A stretch of 64,000 nt of DNA from Hydrotalea sandarakina (GTDB taxonomy: Bacteria > Bacteroidota > Bacteroidia > Chitinophagales > Chitinophagaceae). Position numbers and translations under genes: made by a program. The stretch spans positions 2,501 to 66,500 of the forward strand of contig NZ_QKZV01000009.1 in assembly GCF_003254115.1 (NCBI RefSeq), given 5' to 3'. Below the pieces are notes generated by a model. It made no database searches and was not told the DNA's origin. It saw nothing but the letters and a program-made list of their open reading frames with translations. Below are positions 8,947-18,805 of this stretch, in pieces. Every line of letters starts with the position of its first letter. Position 1 is the first letter of the stretch.

Positions 8947-11900
8947 TTATGTTGCATTGGTAACAACAATATCTTTTACATTGCCTGTACGTTTAAGTAC
9001 ACCCCATTGTTGTAATTCGCCTTTTAGCGCTTTTTTAAACGCTCTGAATAAAATAACCAACATAATCCACCTATAAATAAGTCGTTGCGGAATAATCCAT
9101 AACAGCTTAATGGGTTTTTCTTTTTCAAATGCAAATGCCATGAAGGCAATTAAGGCATCTACCACTAAGAAAATGAGATAATACACGGCAATTTTTCCTC
9201 TATTTTCTGACAACAAGCCTAATAACATAAACAAATCACCCAAAGGCGAAAAGAAAGGAACAATGTATTTAAATACCAAAATATCGGGTAATGCTATCCA
9301 CCCCAACCCTTTATAGCTCACATTGAATAAAGCATCTTTGTTTTTCCAAAATGTTTGCATTACACCAAACGTCCAACGAAAGCGTTGTTTTGAAAATTCT
9401 TTCAAAGTTTCCGGGGCTTCGGTTAAAGCAACCGCATTGGCTTCATTTTCAACAATATACCCTGCTCGTAAAATACGAATGGTTAAATCGCAATCTTCGG
9501 CTAAAGTATCGGTAGTAAAACCTCCGGCATCTTCAATTGCTTTTTTTCTAAAAGCACCAATTGCACCGGGAACAACGGTTATGGCATTGACGTAGGAGAA
9601 AGCTCTTCTATCAAAGTTTTGACTGGTGATATATTCTATGCTTTGCCACTTGGTTAACAAATTAATGGTGTTACCCACTTTAACCGAACCGGCTACGGCA
9701 CCTACCTTTTCATTGACAAAATGCCACATGAGTTTAGATACCGCATCAGGTAATAATTTGGTGTCCGCATCAATACATACCACAAAGTCAGCATTGGTAT
9801 TTGCTATTCCAAAATTTAAAGCAGAAGCTTTACCACCATTGGGTTTGGTAAAAATCTTCAATCGTTCATTATTTTGAAATGCATCTACTACTTTTTGATA
9901 AGTGCTGTCGGCACTTCCATCATCAACAAACACAATATCAAAATTGGGATAATCGCATTGCAATAAATTTTTCAGTGAACTCACTACGTTTACTTCTTCA
10001 TTGTATGCAGGAACAACTATTGATACATGGGGACAAAACTGTGTTGATGCAATGGCTCGCTTTTCTTTTTTGCGTTCTAAAATTGTTAGTATAAATAATA
10101 TTAATAAACGTAAAGCGCCCAATATTAAGAATGTTAAAAACAATATATACAAAATTTGACCTATAATAAAGCCGGCCTCAGCCAAAAAGTAATTAAACTG
10201 AATAAGCCTGTAACCGCTACCTTTTGGAACACGAGGCATTAAATCGGAATGGGTTTTATGTAACAGGTCGGCAATAGTTGTAAATGTGTAGCCCCTTGCC
10301 TGAAAATAACGAATGATCATTCCAACTGCTTTTACAGTGGCACTTCTATCCCCACCCGCATCATGCAATAAAATAATATTCGAGCTGTCACCATTGGCTA
10401 TGTGCTGATTGTAAATAGAAACTACCCGATTAAAAATAGTATCCGCATTAAAATGTGGTATTTCTCCCGCCTGCCAGTCTTCAGGGTCAATGCTTTCCCC
10501 AACAGTAATATAGTTACGTGTTCTGCTTAATGCCACCGGCGCCATTTCTTCGTATTTTTCGGGATCGCTATCGGCATTAAAAGGGGCTCTGAATAATATG
10601 GTACTATGCCCCGTAATACATTCTAACAATAAACGAGTGGCATCCATTTCCAAATACGCTCTTTTCTTACTAACCTCGGCAATGTTGGGATGCGTAAACG
10701 TATGGTTGCCAATTTCATGCCCCTCTCTAAATACTCTTTTCACTAAGGGTATATTATTTTCCATGTTAATGCCAATCATGAAAAATGCGGCAGGTACATG
10801 GTAATGCGCCAAAGTATCTAAAATTTCCGGCGTGTATTTTGAATCGGGGCCATCATCAAAAGTCAATACTAATTTTTTATCAGATGATTGACCATATTTT
10901 CGAACAACATAAGTAGAAGGTAATTTATCATATTGTTCTTCACTGATAAGCATTGCCGAAGAATCTATTTCCGGTGTTATATGGCCATCGGTAGGCGTTG
11001 AAACCATGTCTAAAATTTCACCATTCCCAATAAAGTCGGGGGTTGCCATAGAGGGCACATCAGACAAAGCTTTAAAGTCGAAATTTTGTAAAGCAGCCTT
11101 CGTCATGGGCTTATCATAAAATTCCCATACACGGCTATCCTCACTACCCAATCGCCAAAGGGCAGTACCGGCTAAACCATACTCCGTTGCAAAACGTAAG
11201 GAATTGAAGTTGGTGGCTGCATCGGTAAAATACACTTCATGCAATCGATTTTTTTCGTCGTAATAGCTGTAATTAAGGTTATAAGTATCATTATTATAAT
11301 CAATGGTAGCATCACTTTCACGGGCAATGGCCAAGGCCTCCTGATAGGTAACGGGAATGGCTTTGCCTTTCTTAGTCCAGTCATATCCAAATGCGGCCAG
11401 GTTTAATACAATTTTGGAAGGATCTACTTTTTTTGCTAGGTCATCTACTGCCGACTCTATCCATTTTTGTGAGCAAATAGGCCCCGGTTTCGTATTATCA
11501 TTGTACTCATCATAAGCCATTAAAAATATATAATCATTATAGTTGGCTAATCCGGCATAATCATAATCTTCATTAAAGGGCGAAACATTTTGTGTTACCA
11601 CTAAGTTTAAATCGTGCAGCGTTGTATATAGCTTTTTTTCAAAATTGGTGAGTACTTCATTGTTTTTTTCCTTCAAATCTTCAAAGTCAACATTAATACC
11701 CGATAAATTGTATTTCACCAAAAAGCGGGCAACGTCTTGTACCAGTCGGTCAGACTTAGCGGGGTCATTTAAAATTCTATGCAAGGCATTACCGGTAAAT
11801 ACACCATTGTAGTTGTTCGATAACATGGGAACAACTTTTACACCCGATGCTTTTATTAGGTCTAATACCCTTGGCTCCATTACCGAAAAAAGCGTATCTG

Positions 11901-12357
11901 CATTGGGATCAATGAATAGCCATTCCGGCAATATGAGGTTAACTTTTGAAATATTTTTTTTCAGTGAATAGAATGATTGCGCATCCCAGTTTACGAAAAA
12001 CGCTGCACGAATGCCGAGGCTATCACTAAAGTCGTTGTTTTTAGATAAGTTTAAGGTACTATCGGTTTGCCCGCAACCTCGGCCTTGCGACCACTTTACG
12101 TTAATGAGTGACCGGAATCCCTGGTATTTCTTGGCCAACTTACTTTGTTTAAAAGCGGGTGCTTCTCCGGCAAGCACTTTTTTAACAGCTCTACCCTCTA
12201 AAGGAATGGTGGGATTTTGTTTACTGATAACGTGAACAGCTATTGAAAAAATAAGGGTTAATATAATGATGATAAACAGCAATAAGCGCCCCAGCCATTT
12301 AAAGCGTTGCCAGCGGTATTTATTAGTGGTTTGAAAAACTTGTGCATTTCCTGCCAT
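8947..12357 (-). CDS. Trifunctional GH18-like / polysaccharide deacetylase / GT2 glycosyltransferase membrane protein
   Basis: 1136-residue inner-membrane protein with three enzymatic parts. A membrane helix lies at about residues 22-45. A GH18-like hydrolase domain covers 115-420, with the acid in VDFED (D224, E226). A NodB deacetylase domain covers 495-700, with TFDDGPD (D501, D502), H552 and H556 in GNHTFTHP, R590 in the RAPF motif and H665. Membrane helices at about 725-762 lead to a GT2 domain with DDGS, DAD (863-865), AEDCD and QRFRW (991-995), then more helices. The layout suggests synthesis, deacetylation and trimming of a hexosamine polymer, as PgaB plus PgaC do separately. The polymer is inference. 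Confidence 0.9.
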   Translation of the reverse strand: MAGNAQVFQTTNKYRWQRFKWLGRLLLFIIIILTLIFSIAVHVISKQNPTIPLEGRAVKKVLAGEAPAFKQSKLAKKYQGFRSLINVKWSQGRGCGQTDSTLNLSKNNDFSDSLGIRAAFFVNWDAQSFYSLKKNISKVNLILPEWLFIDPNADTLFSVMEPRVLDLIKASGVKVVPMLSNNYNGVFTGNALHRILNDPAKSDRLVQDVARFLVKYNLSGINVDFEDLKEKNNEVLTNFEKKLYTTLHDLNLVVTQNVSPFNEDYDYAGLANYNDYIFLMAYDEYNDNTKPGPICSQKWIESAVDDLAKKVDPSKIVLNLAAFGYDWTKKGKAIPVTYQEALAIARESDATIDYNNDTYNLNYSYYDEKNRLHEVYFTDAATNFNSLRFATEYGLAGTALWRLGSEDSRVWEFYDKPMTKAALQNFDFKALSDVPSMATPDFIGNGEILDMVSTPTDGHITPEIDSSAMLISEEQYDKLPSTYVVRKYGQSSDKKLVLTFDDGPDSKYTPEILDTLAHYHVPAAFFMIGINMENNIPLVKRVFREGHEIGNHTFTHPNIAEVSKKRAYLEMDATRLLLECITGHSTILFRAPFNADSDPEKYEEMAPVALSRTRNYITVGESIDPEDWQAGEIPHFNADTIFNRVVSIYNQHIANGDSSNIILLHDAGGDRSATVKAVGMIIRYFQARGYTFTTIADLLHKTHSDLMPRVPKGSGYRLIQFNYFLAEAGFIIGQILYILFLTFLILGALRLLILFILTILERKKEKRAIASTQFCPHVSIVVPAYNEEVNVVSSLKNLLQCDYPNFDIVFVDDGSADSTYQKVVDAFQNNERLKIFTKPNGGKASALNFGIANTNADFVVCIDADTKLLPDAVSKLMWHFVNEKVGAVAGSVKVGNTINLLTKWQSIEYITSQNFDRRAFSYVNAITVVPGAIGAFRKKAIEDAGGFTTDTLAEDCDLTIRILRAGYIVENEANAVALTEAPETLKEFSKQRFRWTFGVMQTFWKNKDALFNVSYKGLGWIALPDILVFKYIVPFFSPLGDLFMLLGLLSENRGKIAVYYLIFLVVDALIAFMAFAFEKEKPIKLLWIIPQRLIYRWIMLVILFRAFKKALKGELQQWGVLKRTGNVKDIVVTNAT

Positions 12358-12411
12358 ACAATGTAAATAACAATCGAAAAAAAATTGAAGTACGAAGTTC
12401 CTACTAAATCA

Positions 12412-12443
12412 GCAAAAAAGGTTACTTCGTTAAAAGTAACCTT
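12412..12443 (-). terminator. Terminator after the carB half gene
   Basis: AAGGTTACTT (12418-12427) pairs with AAGTAACCTT (12434-12443). On the minus strand the stem is followed by a T-run, about 35 bases after the stop codon at 12479. Confidence 0.85.
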
Positions 12444-12478
12444 GAATATATAGAAAATTTTAAGGAAATATAAACGTA

Positions 12479-14125
12479 TTACCCTTCAAAGGTAGAATAG
12501 AAGTAGGGCGTTTTTGCTTCAAACTCAGCACTACAGGTATCCACTATTTTATAACTACGGGTAATGCCTAATGCTTTACGTTTTTCATAAACAGCATCAT
12601 CGGTTGTATTACCTTGTAAAATTTTAGCAATTTGGGCATCACTAAAACCTTCTTTTTTGGCCATACGCAATAAACTTTCCGGCAAGGTTTCCAAATCATA
12701 ATTGGCTATTTCCTTTTCAATTTTGCATATTTCAGCAATCTGATAAATAAACCAACGATCAATACCTGTAGCCTGTGCAATGGTTTTTACGGTTACCCCT
12801 TGCATTAAAGCATCTTTAATTCTAAAAATCCTGTCCCATTTCGGGGTTTTAATGTATTCAATAATTTCCTCGCTTTTCATTAGGCTTTTGCCGTAATAAC
12901 CAAGCCCAACTGCTTCATTTTCCAAACTTTGACAAGCTTTTTGTATGGCTTCATTAAAACTACGGCCAATGCCCATTACTTCGCCCACACTTTTCATTTG
13001 CAAGCCCAATGTATCATTAGCACCTTTAAACTTATCAAAATTCCAACGAGGAATTTTTACAATTACATAGTCTAATGCCGGCTCAAAATAAGCGGAAGTA
13101 GTTTTGGTAATTTGGTTTTTTAATTCATCTAATGAGTAACCAATGGCCAACTTAGCAGCAATTTTAGCAATAGGATAACCGGTTGCTTTTGAAGCCAATG
13201 CTGAAGAGCGGCTTACCCTGGGATTGATTTCAACGGCAATGATTTCTTCATTATGCGGGTTTAATGCAAACTGCACGTTACAACCACCTGCAAAATTGCC
13301 CAAACTACGCATCATTAATATTGCCTGATTACGCATTTCTTGGAAAGCCGTATCGCTTAAAGTCATGGCCGGGGCAACTGTAATGGAATCACCGGTATGC
13401 ACCCCCATTGGGTCAACGTTTTCAACCGTACAAATAATTACTACATTATCATTTTTATCGCGCAGCAATTCCAACTCATATTCTTTCCAACCCAATACTG
13501 CTTTCTCCACCAATACTTCGTGAATGGGCGATGCTTTCAACCCACGTTCCAATGCAGCATCCAATTCATCTTTCGTGTGTACAAAGCTTCCGCCGGTACC
13601 GCCTAAAGTAAATGAAGGACGAATTACCAGAGGGAACCCAATTTGTTGGGCATATTCTTTTCCTTCTAAAAAGCTATTGGCTACATGGCTGGGCGCCACT
13701 TTAATGCCAATACGACCCATCAACTGCCTGAATTTCTCCCTATCTTCAGCCGTATCAATGGCTGCAACATCCACGCCAATTAGTTTCACACCAAATTTTT
13801 CCCATACACCCAACTCATCTGCTTCTTTACACAAATTCAAAGCTGTTTGGCCACCCATGGTTGGCAGTACTGCATCAATTTTATTTTCCGATAAAATTTG
13901 CTCAATACTTTCCACAGTCAGTGGCAACAAATAAACCTTATCAGCCATCATGGGGTCAGTCATAATGGTAGCCGGGTTACTATTCACAAGTACCACTTTT
14001 ATGCCCTCCTCGCGAAGGCTGCGGGCTGCTTGTGAGCCGGAATAATCGAATTCGCAGGCCTGGCCAATAATAATGGGACCAGAACCAATAATTAACACGG
14101 TTTGAATAGAGGTATCTTTTGGCAT
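12479..14125 (-). CDS. carB: Carbamoyl-phosphate synthase large subunit, N-terminal half only
   Basis: 548 residues that match only the first half of CarB (about 1070 residues when intact): the carboxyphosphate ATP-grasp domain (IGSGPIIIGQACEFDYSG at the start, RPSFTLGGTGG, EINPRVSRSSALASKATG) and then the allosteric/oligomerisation linker ending in VDTCSAEFEAKTPYFYST. The frame then stops and a real terminator follows, so this is not a sequencing break within a longer frame. No second half is near. Split carB genes are known from some archaea and Aquifex. A promoter box lies 18 bases upstream. Function in arginine/pyrimidine synthesis needs the partner half elsewhere. Confidence 0.92.
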   Translation of the reverse strand: MPKDTSIQTVLIIGSGPIIIGQACEFDYSGSQAARSLREEGIKVVLVNSNPATIMTDPMMADKVYLLPLTVESIEQILSENKIDAVLPTMGGQTALNLCKEADELGVWEKFGVKLIGVDVAAIDTAEDREKFRQLMGRIGIKVAPSHVANSFLEGKEYAQQIGFPLVIRPSFTLGGTGGSFVHTKDELDAALERGLKASPIHEVLVEKAVLGWKEYELELLRDKNDNVVIICTVENVDPMGVHTGDSITVAPAMTLSDTAFQEMRNQAILMMRSLGNFAGGCNVQFALNPHNEEIIAVEINPRVSRSSALASKATGYPIAKIAAKLAIGYSLDELKNQITKTTSAYFEPALDYVIVKIPRWNFDKFKGANDTLGLQMKSVGEVMGIGRSFNEAIQKACQSLENEAVGLGYYGKSLMKSEEIIEYIKTPKWDRIFRIKDALMQGVTVKTIAQATGIDRWFIYQIAEICKIEKEIANYDLETLPESLLRMAKKEGFSDAQIAKILQGNTTDDAVYEKRKALGITRSYKIVDTCSAEFEAKTPYFYSTFEG

Positions 14126-14142
14126 GGTAAAAACAAATTGCG

Positions 14143-14150
14143 CAAATGTA
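14143..14150 (-). promoter_or_regulatory. carB promoter -7 box
   Basis: TACATTTG on the minus strand, fitting TAnnTTTG, 18 bases before the start codon. Confidence 0.6.
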
Positions 14151-14317
14151 AGGCATTCAAACCATGCGGTAGTTTAAAATTTGTTTGAAATGAAAAAAAT
14201 GAAAGCCAAACATTTTAATATTCAATTATGTGTGAATGATTATTGCCCATAAAAATTTATTGAATGCTGCAACATTTTACTGCAAATTGCATTATTGAAA
14301 GAAAAATTGATTGTAAG

Positions 14318-14788
14318 ATGACTAAACCGACTATTGGAAAAAAAGCACCCGCATTTAGTGGTACCGACCAAAACAATGAAACAGTTGCATTAAGTGATTT
14401 TAAAGGGAAAAAAGTTGTGCTGTACTTTTACCCGAAAGATAATACACCCGGCTGTACGGCACAAGCTTGTAATTTGCGCGATAATTATACCGCATTATTG
14501 AAGAAAGGATTTGCCGTAATTGGAATTAGCCCCGATGATAGCAAAAGCCATAAAAAATTTGAAACCAAGTTTAACTTGCCCTTTCCATTAATTGCCGACA
14601 CTGACCATAGCATTGCAGAAAAATATGGCGTTTGGGGATTAAAAAAATTCATGGGTCGTGAATTCCTGGGCATTCACCGCACTACTTTTTTAATTGATGA
14701 GCAAGGCGTTTTAGTACAAATTATAGATAAACCCGACACTAAAAATCATGCTGAACAAGTTTTAGCGGCCTGGAATGCCTTACAATAA
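14318..14788 (+). CDS. bcp: Thioredoxin-dependent thiol peroxidase Bcp (peroxiredoxin Q)
   Basis: Reduces hydrogen and organic peroxides with electrons from thioredoxin. The peroxidatic and resolving cysteines are C46 and C51 in TPGCTAQAC, the BCP spacing. FYPKDNTPG before them and the later FLID segment are family-typical. Start taken at the ATG at 14318 (156 residues, MTKPTIGKKAP), since the upstream in-frame ATG adds 18 residues not found in the family. Cytoplasmic, apparently a single-gene unit diverging from carB. Confidence 0.95.
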   Translation: MTKPTIGKKAPAFSGTDQNNETVALSDFKGKKVVLYFYPKDNTPGCTAQACNLRDNYTALLKKGFAVIGISPDDSKSHKKFETKFNLPFPLIADTDHSIAEKYGVWGLKKFMGREFLGIHRTTFLIDEQGVLVQIIDKPDTKNHAEQVLAAWNALQ

Positions 14789-14864
14789 TCAATTTTGTAT
14801 GGCATCCTGATAGTTTTAATATAGCCTTCGCAGCAATTTTGTGTATTTTGCTGTAAAAACAGGC

Positions 14865-15119
14865 ATGAACTATATTACCATTATTGGCCTAATTGCTGCA
14901 TTTGGCACAACAGCATCATTTATACCTCAAGCCATCAAAACCATACAAACCAAAAACACATCGGGTATTTCCTTAGGCATGTATGCCTTATTTACTTTTG
15001 GCACTTTGTGCTGGTTAATTTATGGCATTTTAAGCCATAGCCTGCCGGTAACCATTGCCAATGCCATTACCCTGCTGTTTTCCTCCATTATTTTAATTTA
15101 TAAAATAAGGTACAAATAG
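14865..15119 (+). CDS. SemiSWEET sugar transporter
   Basis: 84-residue membrane protein with three helices, the size of bacterial SemiSWEETs, which work as homodimeric sugar uniporters. The PQ-loop motif is P21-Q22 (FIPQAIKTIQTKNTSGIS). Start taken at the ATG at 14865, which places the first helix directly at the N-terminus; the in-frame ATG at 14841 would add 8 residues. The sugar is unknown. Neighbours further right act on glucose-containing glycans, which fits but does not prove a sugar role. Confidence 0.9.
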   Translation: MNYITIIGLIAAFGTTASFIPQAIKTIQTKNTSGISLGMYALFTFGTLCWLIYGILSHSLPVTIANAITLLFSSIILIYKIRYK

Positions 15120-15146
15120 GCATACTTAGCCCATACAAATACCTAT

Positions 15147-15192
15147 CAACAGCGTTACGCAACGCTGTTGACTCGAAGCAGTCTCGAAGCAG
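15147..15192. repeat. Perfect 10-bp hairpin followed by a tandem 10-bp direct repeat
   Basis: CAACAGCGTT (15147-15156) pairs perfectly with AACGCTGTTG (15161-15170) around ACGC. Directly after it CTCGAAGCAG occurs twice (15172-15181 and 15183-15192). There is no T-run, so it is not an ordinary terminator, although it could end the SemiSWEET transcript. Confidence 0.7.
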
Positions 15193-15367
15193 GGTCGAAT
15201 GGGTATGTGAAGAAGTAGAACGCATCATTCAATTGAGCAAAGTCAAAAATTGGCCGGTAATAGGCCTTATGTCAAGAAGCCCCGTTTGTTTGCGTAAATT
15301 TGAAACCGCTATTTACCGTCATTCCTGTAACAACCATTCAAATACCTATTTGGGCAATCATTCATCA

Positions 15368-16093
15368 ATGCAATCATTTAAAAATTTTTCTATGAAATAT
15401 GCAATGGCTTTATTACTGTTGGTGTTCCAAAGTTCCGCTTGGGCACAATCGGACAAACCGGTGCAAGATTGGCCTAATTTGCAAAAATATACCCAAGCCA
15501 ATGCGGCTTTAATGCAACAACCTGTTTCCAAAAACAGGGTAGTATTTATGGGTAATTCCATTTTTGAATTTTGGTCGGTAAGAGATAGTAGTTATTTTGT
15601 ACAACACCCCAATTACGTTAATCGGGGCATCAGTGGACAAACCACTCCGCAAATGCTGTTGCGCTTCAGGCAGGATGTTATTGATTTGAAACCTGCTGCC
15701 GTAGTTATTTTGGCCGGCATTAATGATATTGCCGAAAACACAGGCCCTATTCCTTTAACAACTACCATGGGCAATATTGCTTCCATGGCTGAATTGGCAG
15801 GCGTGCATCATATAAAAGTTATTTTATGTTCCGTGTTGCCTACCAACCATTTTCCCTGGCGCCCTTCCATATACCCGGCCGATAAAGTAATTGCATTGAA
15901 TGCCATGATTAAAGCTTACGCACAACAGCATAGACTTACTTATGTAAATTTTTACGACCCAATGGTGGATGGTGAAAAAGGTTTACAAACGCAATACACG
16001 TTAGACGGTGTTCATCCTAACATAACCGGCTATACCTTAATGGGGCAATTGGTAGATAAAGCCATTAAGGCAACATTAGCCAACAAACCATAA
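15368..16093 (+). CDS. Secreted SGNH/GDSL-family hydrolase
   Basis: Esterase-type SGNH hydrolase exported by a signal peptide (MALLLLVFQSSAWAQ). The four family blocks are visible: GNSI (block I nucleophile Ser, with Asn in place of the Asp of GDS), NRGISGQT (block II Gly), AGINDIAE (block III Asn) and DGVHPN (block V Asp and His). Such proteins deacetylate carbohydrates or cleave esters; the substrate is not readable. Start taken at 15368; the ATG at 15392 would give a shorter n-region and is equally possible. The long in-frame extension back to 15233 is unlikely. Convergent with the glucosidase gene. Confidence 0.88.
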   Translation: MQSFKNFSMKYAMALLLLVFQSSAWAQSDKPVQDWPNLQKYTQANAALMQQPVSKNRVVFMGNSIFEFWSVRDSSYFVQHPNYVNRGISGQTTPQMLLRFRQDVIDLKPAAVVILAGINDIAENTGPIPLTTTMGNIASMAELAGVHHIKVILCSVLPTNHFPWRPSIYPADKVIALNAMIKAYAQQHRLTYVNFYDPMVDGEKGLQTQYTLDGVHPNITGYTLMGQLVDKAIKATLANKP

Positions 16094-16163
16094 TTTAACC
16101 TAACGCAGATGCATTGATGTAGATAAAAAACCTACATTCCTAATAAGCTGCATAGTGCCAAGT

Positions 16164-18785
16164 TTATTTAAGCATAGGACGTTTGGGCTGAATAAGTTTG
16201 GCAATAAGGCCAGTCCACCCCGTTTGATGGGAAGCTCCCAAACCCTTGCCTGTATCGCCATTAAAGTATTCATGAAACCACCAATAATTTTGGAAGTGTT
16301 CATCGGTTTGCAGTTGCACATCATTTCCCAAATAAGGTTTATGTCCATTTTTATCGGGTAAAAACAAGTGCTTCAATCTGTTGGCAATTTCATCGGCCAC
16401 AGCATCGAGTGAAATAAAATTGTTACTGCCTTTGGGGCATTCTACTTTAAAATCATCGCCATAATAAAAGTGGAAGCGTTGTAAACTTTCAATAATCAAA
16501 AAATTCAATGGAAACCATATTGGACCGCGCCAGTTGCTGTTGCCGCCATACAGTCCGCTGGTTGATTCTGCAGGCGAATATTTTACTTCAAAGCTTTTGC
16601 CATCTACATAAAAGGTATATGGATTTTGTTCGTGGAATTTAGATAAAGAACGCACTCCGTAAGGACTTAGAAACTCGGTTTCATCCAGCATACGCTCTAA
16701 TATTTTTTTCATGCGGTGGCCACGCAGCAATGACAATAAATGTTTTTCATCAGCACTTTTATCTTGCCAACGCGAAACCAATGCAGCCAGGTCGGGACGA
16801 TAATTTAAAAACCAATCTAACCGCTTACTAAAGCCCGGCAAGGCTTCTAAAGTAGCATGGTCTAACACTTCAACGGCAAACAAAGGAATGAGCCCCACAA
16901 TACTGCGCACTTTTAATCTAATTAAATTGCCATCGGGCAAGTGTAGTGAATCATAAAAAAACTGATCTACTTCATCCCACAATCCATTTTTTTCATCGCC
17001 CAAATTATCAATAGCCGCGGCTATGTATAAAAAGTGTTCGAAAAACTTTGTGGCCATATCTTCATACACCGGATTATGCTGCGCCAGCTCTAAGCTAATG
17101 CGCAACATATTCAATGAATACATGGCCATCCAACTGGTGCCATCGGCTTGTTCAATAAAACCGCCGGTGGGAAGTGGCGCACTGCGGTCAAACACGCCTA
17201 TGTTGTCCAATCCCAAAAATCCACCTTCAAAAATATTATTGCCCTGTGCATCTTTTCGGTTTACCCACCAGGTAAAATTCAACAACAGTTTATGAAAAAC
17301 TGTTTCTAAAAAAGCAATATCGCCTTTGCCATTATTGTTGCGCTGATCAATCGTATAAACTCGCCAGGTTGCCCAAGCATGTACCGGCGGATTTACATCG
17401 CCAAAGTTCCATTCATAAGCCGGCAACTGGCCATTGGGTTTCATATACCATTCCTTGGTAAGCAGCATTAATTGTTGTTTGGCAAAGTCTGCATCAATTA
17501 ATGCAAAGGCTATGGTATGAAAAGCAAGATCCCACGAAGCAAACCAAGGATATTCCCAGGTATCGGGCATGGAAATAATGTCGGCGTTATTTAAATGCTT
17601 CCAATCGCTATTTCGGCCTTTTAAACGTTCTATCGGCGGTTTGGGTTCGGCAGGATCGCCATACAACCATTGTGGAATATCGTAATAATAAAATTGTTTA
17701 TCCCAAATCATTCCGGCAAGGGCTTGCCGTTGTATTAATTTTTCTGTGGGGTTATTAATGGCATGTTGTAACTCATCGTAAAACTGATTCGCTTCATCTA
17801 TGCGTTGTTGAAATACAGCATCAAAATCGGCAAAAGGCTGGTGTGGGTTTTTAGCAGATAATCGAAGTTTAATCACCACAACACCATTGGCTTTAACCAT
17901 TGTATTATAATGCAATGCAGCTTTAGTACCCGAGCCATTGCTATTCACTGCATTTTCATTACCCTTCACCACATATTCGTGTATGCCATCTTTGGTAAAC
18001 GGAACAGTATTAGGCACATTGTATAAGCGTTGCACATTGGTTTCATTATCGCAAAAAAGAATGTCGGTTTTTTGCTGAATATATAATTGATAATTGGGCA
18101 ACAAATGGTGTTGTATGCTTATTTCTTCGTTGTTGGTTGAAATTAATTGCGGCTTATCATTATTATATCCCCAACTCCAAGTGTTACGAAACCATAAGGT
18201 TGGTAATAAGTGTAAAGGCGCATCTTCATTATTTCTATTATGTGCCGTAATTTGAATGAGGATATCATTCACATCGGCTTTGGCGTATTCAATAAACACA
18301 TCGAAATAGGCATTATTACTAAAAATACCGGTATCGGTTATTTCAAATTCCGGATCGAAGCGGTTACGACTTTGGTTTTGCTGAATTAGCTCCTGATAAG
18401 GAAATGCATTTTGCGGATATTTATACAGCATTTTCAGGTAACTGTGTGTAGGCATGGCATCTACATAATAATATAACTCCTTCACATCTTCACCATGGTT
18501 ACCTTCCTGATTAGTGAGGCCAAAAAAACGTTCTTTTAAAATGGCGTCTTTGGTATTCCATAAAGCCAACGAAAAACAAAGCAATTGTTGGTTATCGGAA
18601 ATGCCACCAATGCCCTCTTCCCCCCAACGATAAGTTTTACTTCGGGCCATATCATGGGTAATAAAATTCCAGGCATCACCATTGGGGCTATAATCTTCAC
18701 GAACGGTACCCCATTGGCGGTTTGCAAGGTAAGGCCCCCATAGTTTCCATTCAGCATTCAGCAAACGTTCTTTTTCTGCACTCAT
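16164..18785 (-). CDS. GH63-like (MGH1-type) glucosidase
   Basis: 873-residue glycoside hydrolase with an (alpha/alpha)6-barrel of the mannosylglycerate-hydrolase/GH63 type. The N-terminal part shows the conserved stretches KERFFGLTNQEGNHGEDVKE (residue region 85-105) and PTHSYLKMLYKYPQ; the barrel region has WDLAFHTIAF, GGFLGLDNIGVFDR and the C-terminal WRGPIWFPLNFL and NYWWFHEYF segments. No signal peptide is seen, so it is probably cytoplasmic. It follows the SDR gene by 20 bases, in the same operon. Substrate likely contains alpha-glucose; exact specificity is unknown. Confidence 0.85.
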   Translation of the reverse strand: MSAEKERLLNAEWKLWGPYLANRQWGTVREDYSPNGDAWNFITHDMARSKTYRWGEEGIGGISDNQQLLCFSLALWNTKDAILKERFFGLTNQEGNHGEDVKELYYYVDAMPTHSYLKMLYKYPQNAFPYQELIQQNQSRNRFDPEFEITDTGIFSNNAYFDVFIEYAKADVNDILIQITAHNRNNEDAPLHLLPTLWFRNTWSWGYNNDKPQLISTNNEEISIQHHLLPNYQLYIQQKTDILFCDNETNVQRLYNVPNTVPFTKDGIHEYVVKGNENAVNSNGSGTKAALHYNTMVKANGVVVIKLRLSAKNPHQPFADFDAVFQQRIDEANQFYDELQHAINNPTEKLIQRQALAGMIWDKQFYYYDIPQWLYGDPAEPKPPIERLKGRNSDWKHLNNADIISMPDTWEYPWFASWDLAFHTIAFALIDADFAKQQLMLLTKEWYMKPNGQLPAYEWNFGDVNPPVHAWATWRVYTIDQRNNNGKGDIAFLETVFHKLLLNFTWWVNRKDAQGNNIFEGGFLGLDNIGVFDRSAPLPTGGFIEQADGTSWMAMYSLNMLRISLELAQHNPVYEDMATKFFEHFLYIAAAIDNLGDEKNGLWDEVDQFFYDSLHLPDGNLIRLKVRSIVGLIPLFAVEVLDHATLEALPGFSKRLDWFLNYRPDLAALVSRWQDKSADEKHLLSLLRGHRMKKILERMLDETEFLSPYGVRSLSKFHEQNPYTFYVDGKSFEVKYSPAESTSGLYGGNSNWRGPIWFPLNFLIIESLQRFHFYYGDDFKVECPKGSNNFISLDAVADEIANRLKHLFLPDKNGHKPYLGNDVQLQTDEHFQNYWWFHEYFNGDTGKGLGASHQTGWTGLIAKLIQPKRPMLK

Positions 18786-18805
18786 AAAACAACATTTTAC
18801 AGCAG

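Noticed and set aside
15147-15170. Terminator of the SemiSWEET gene
   Set aside because: The stem is perfect but no T-run follows on either strand; recorded as a repeat instead.
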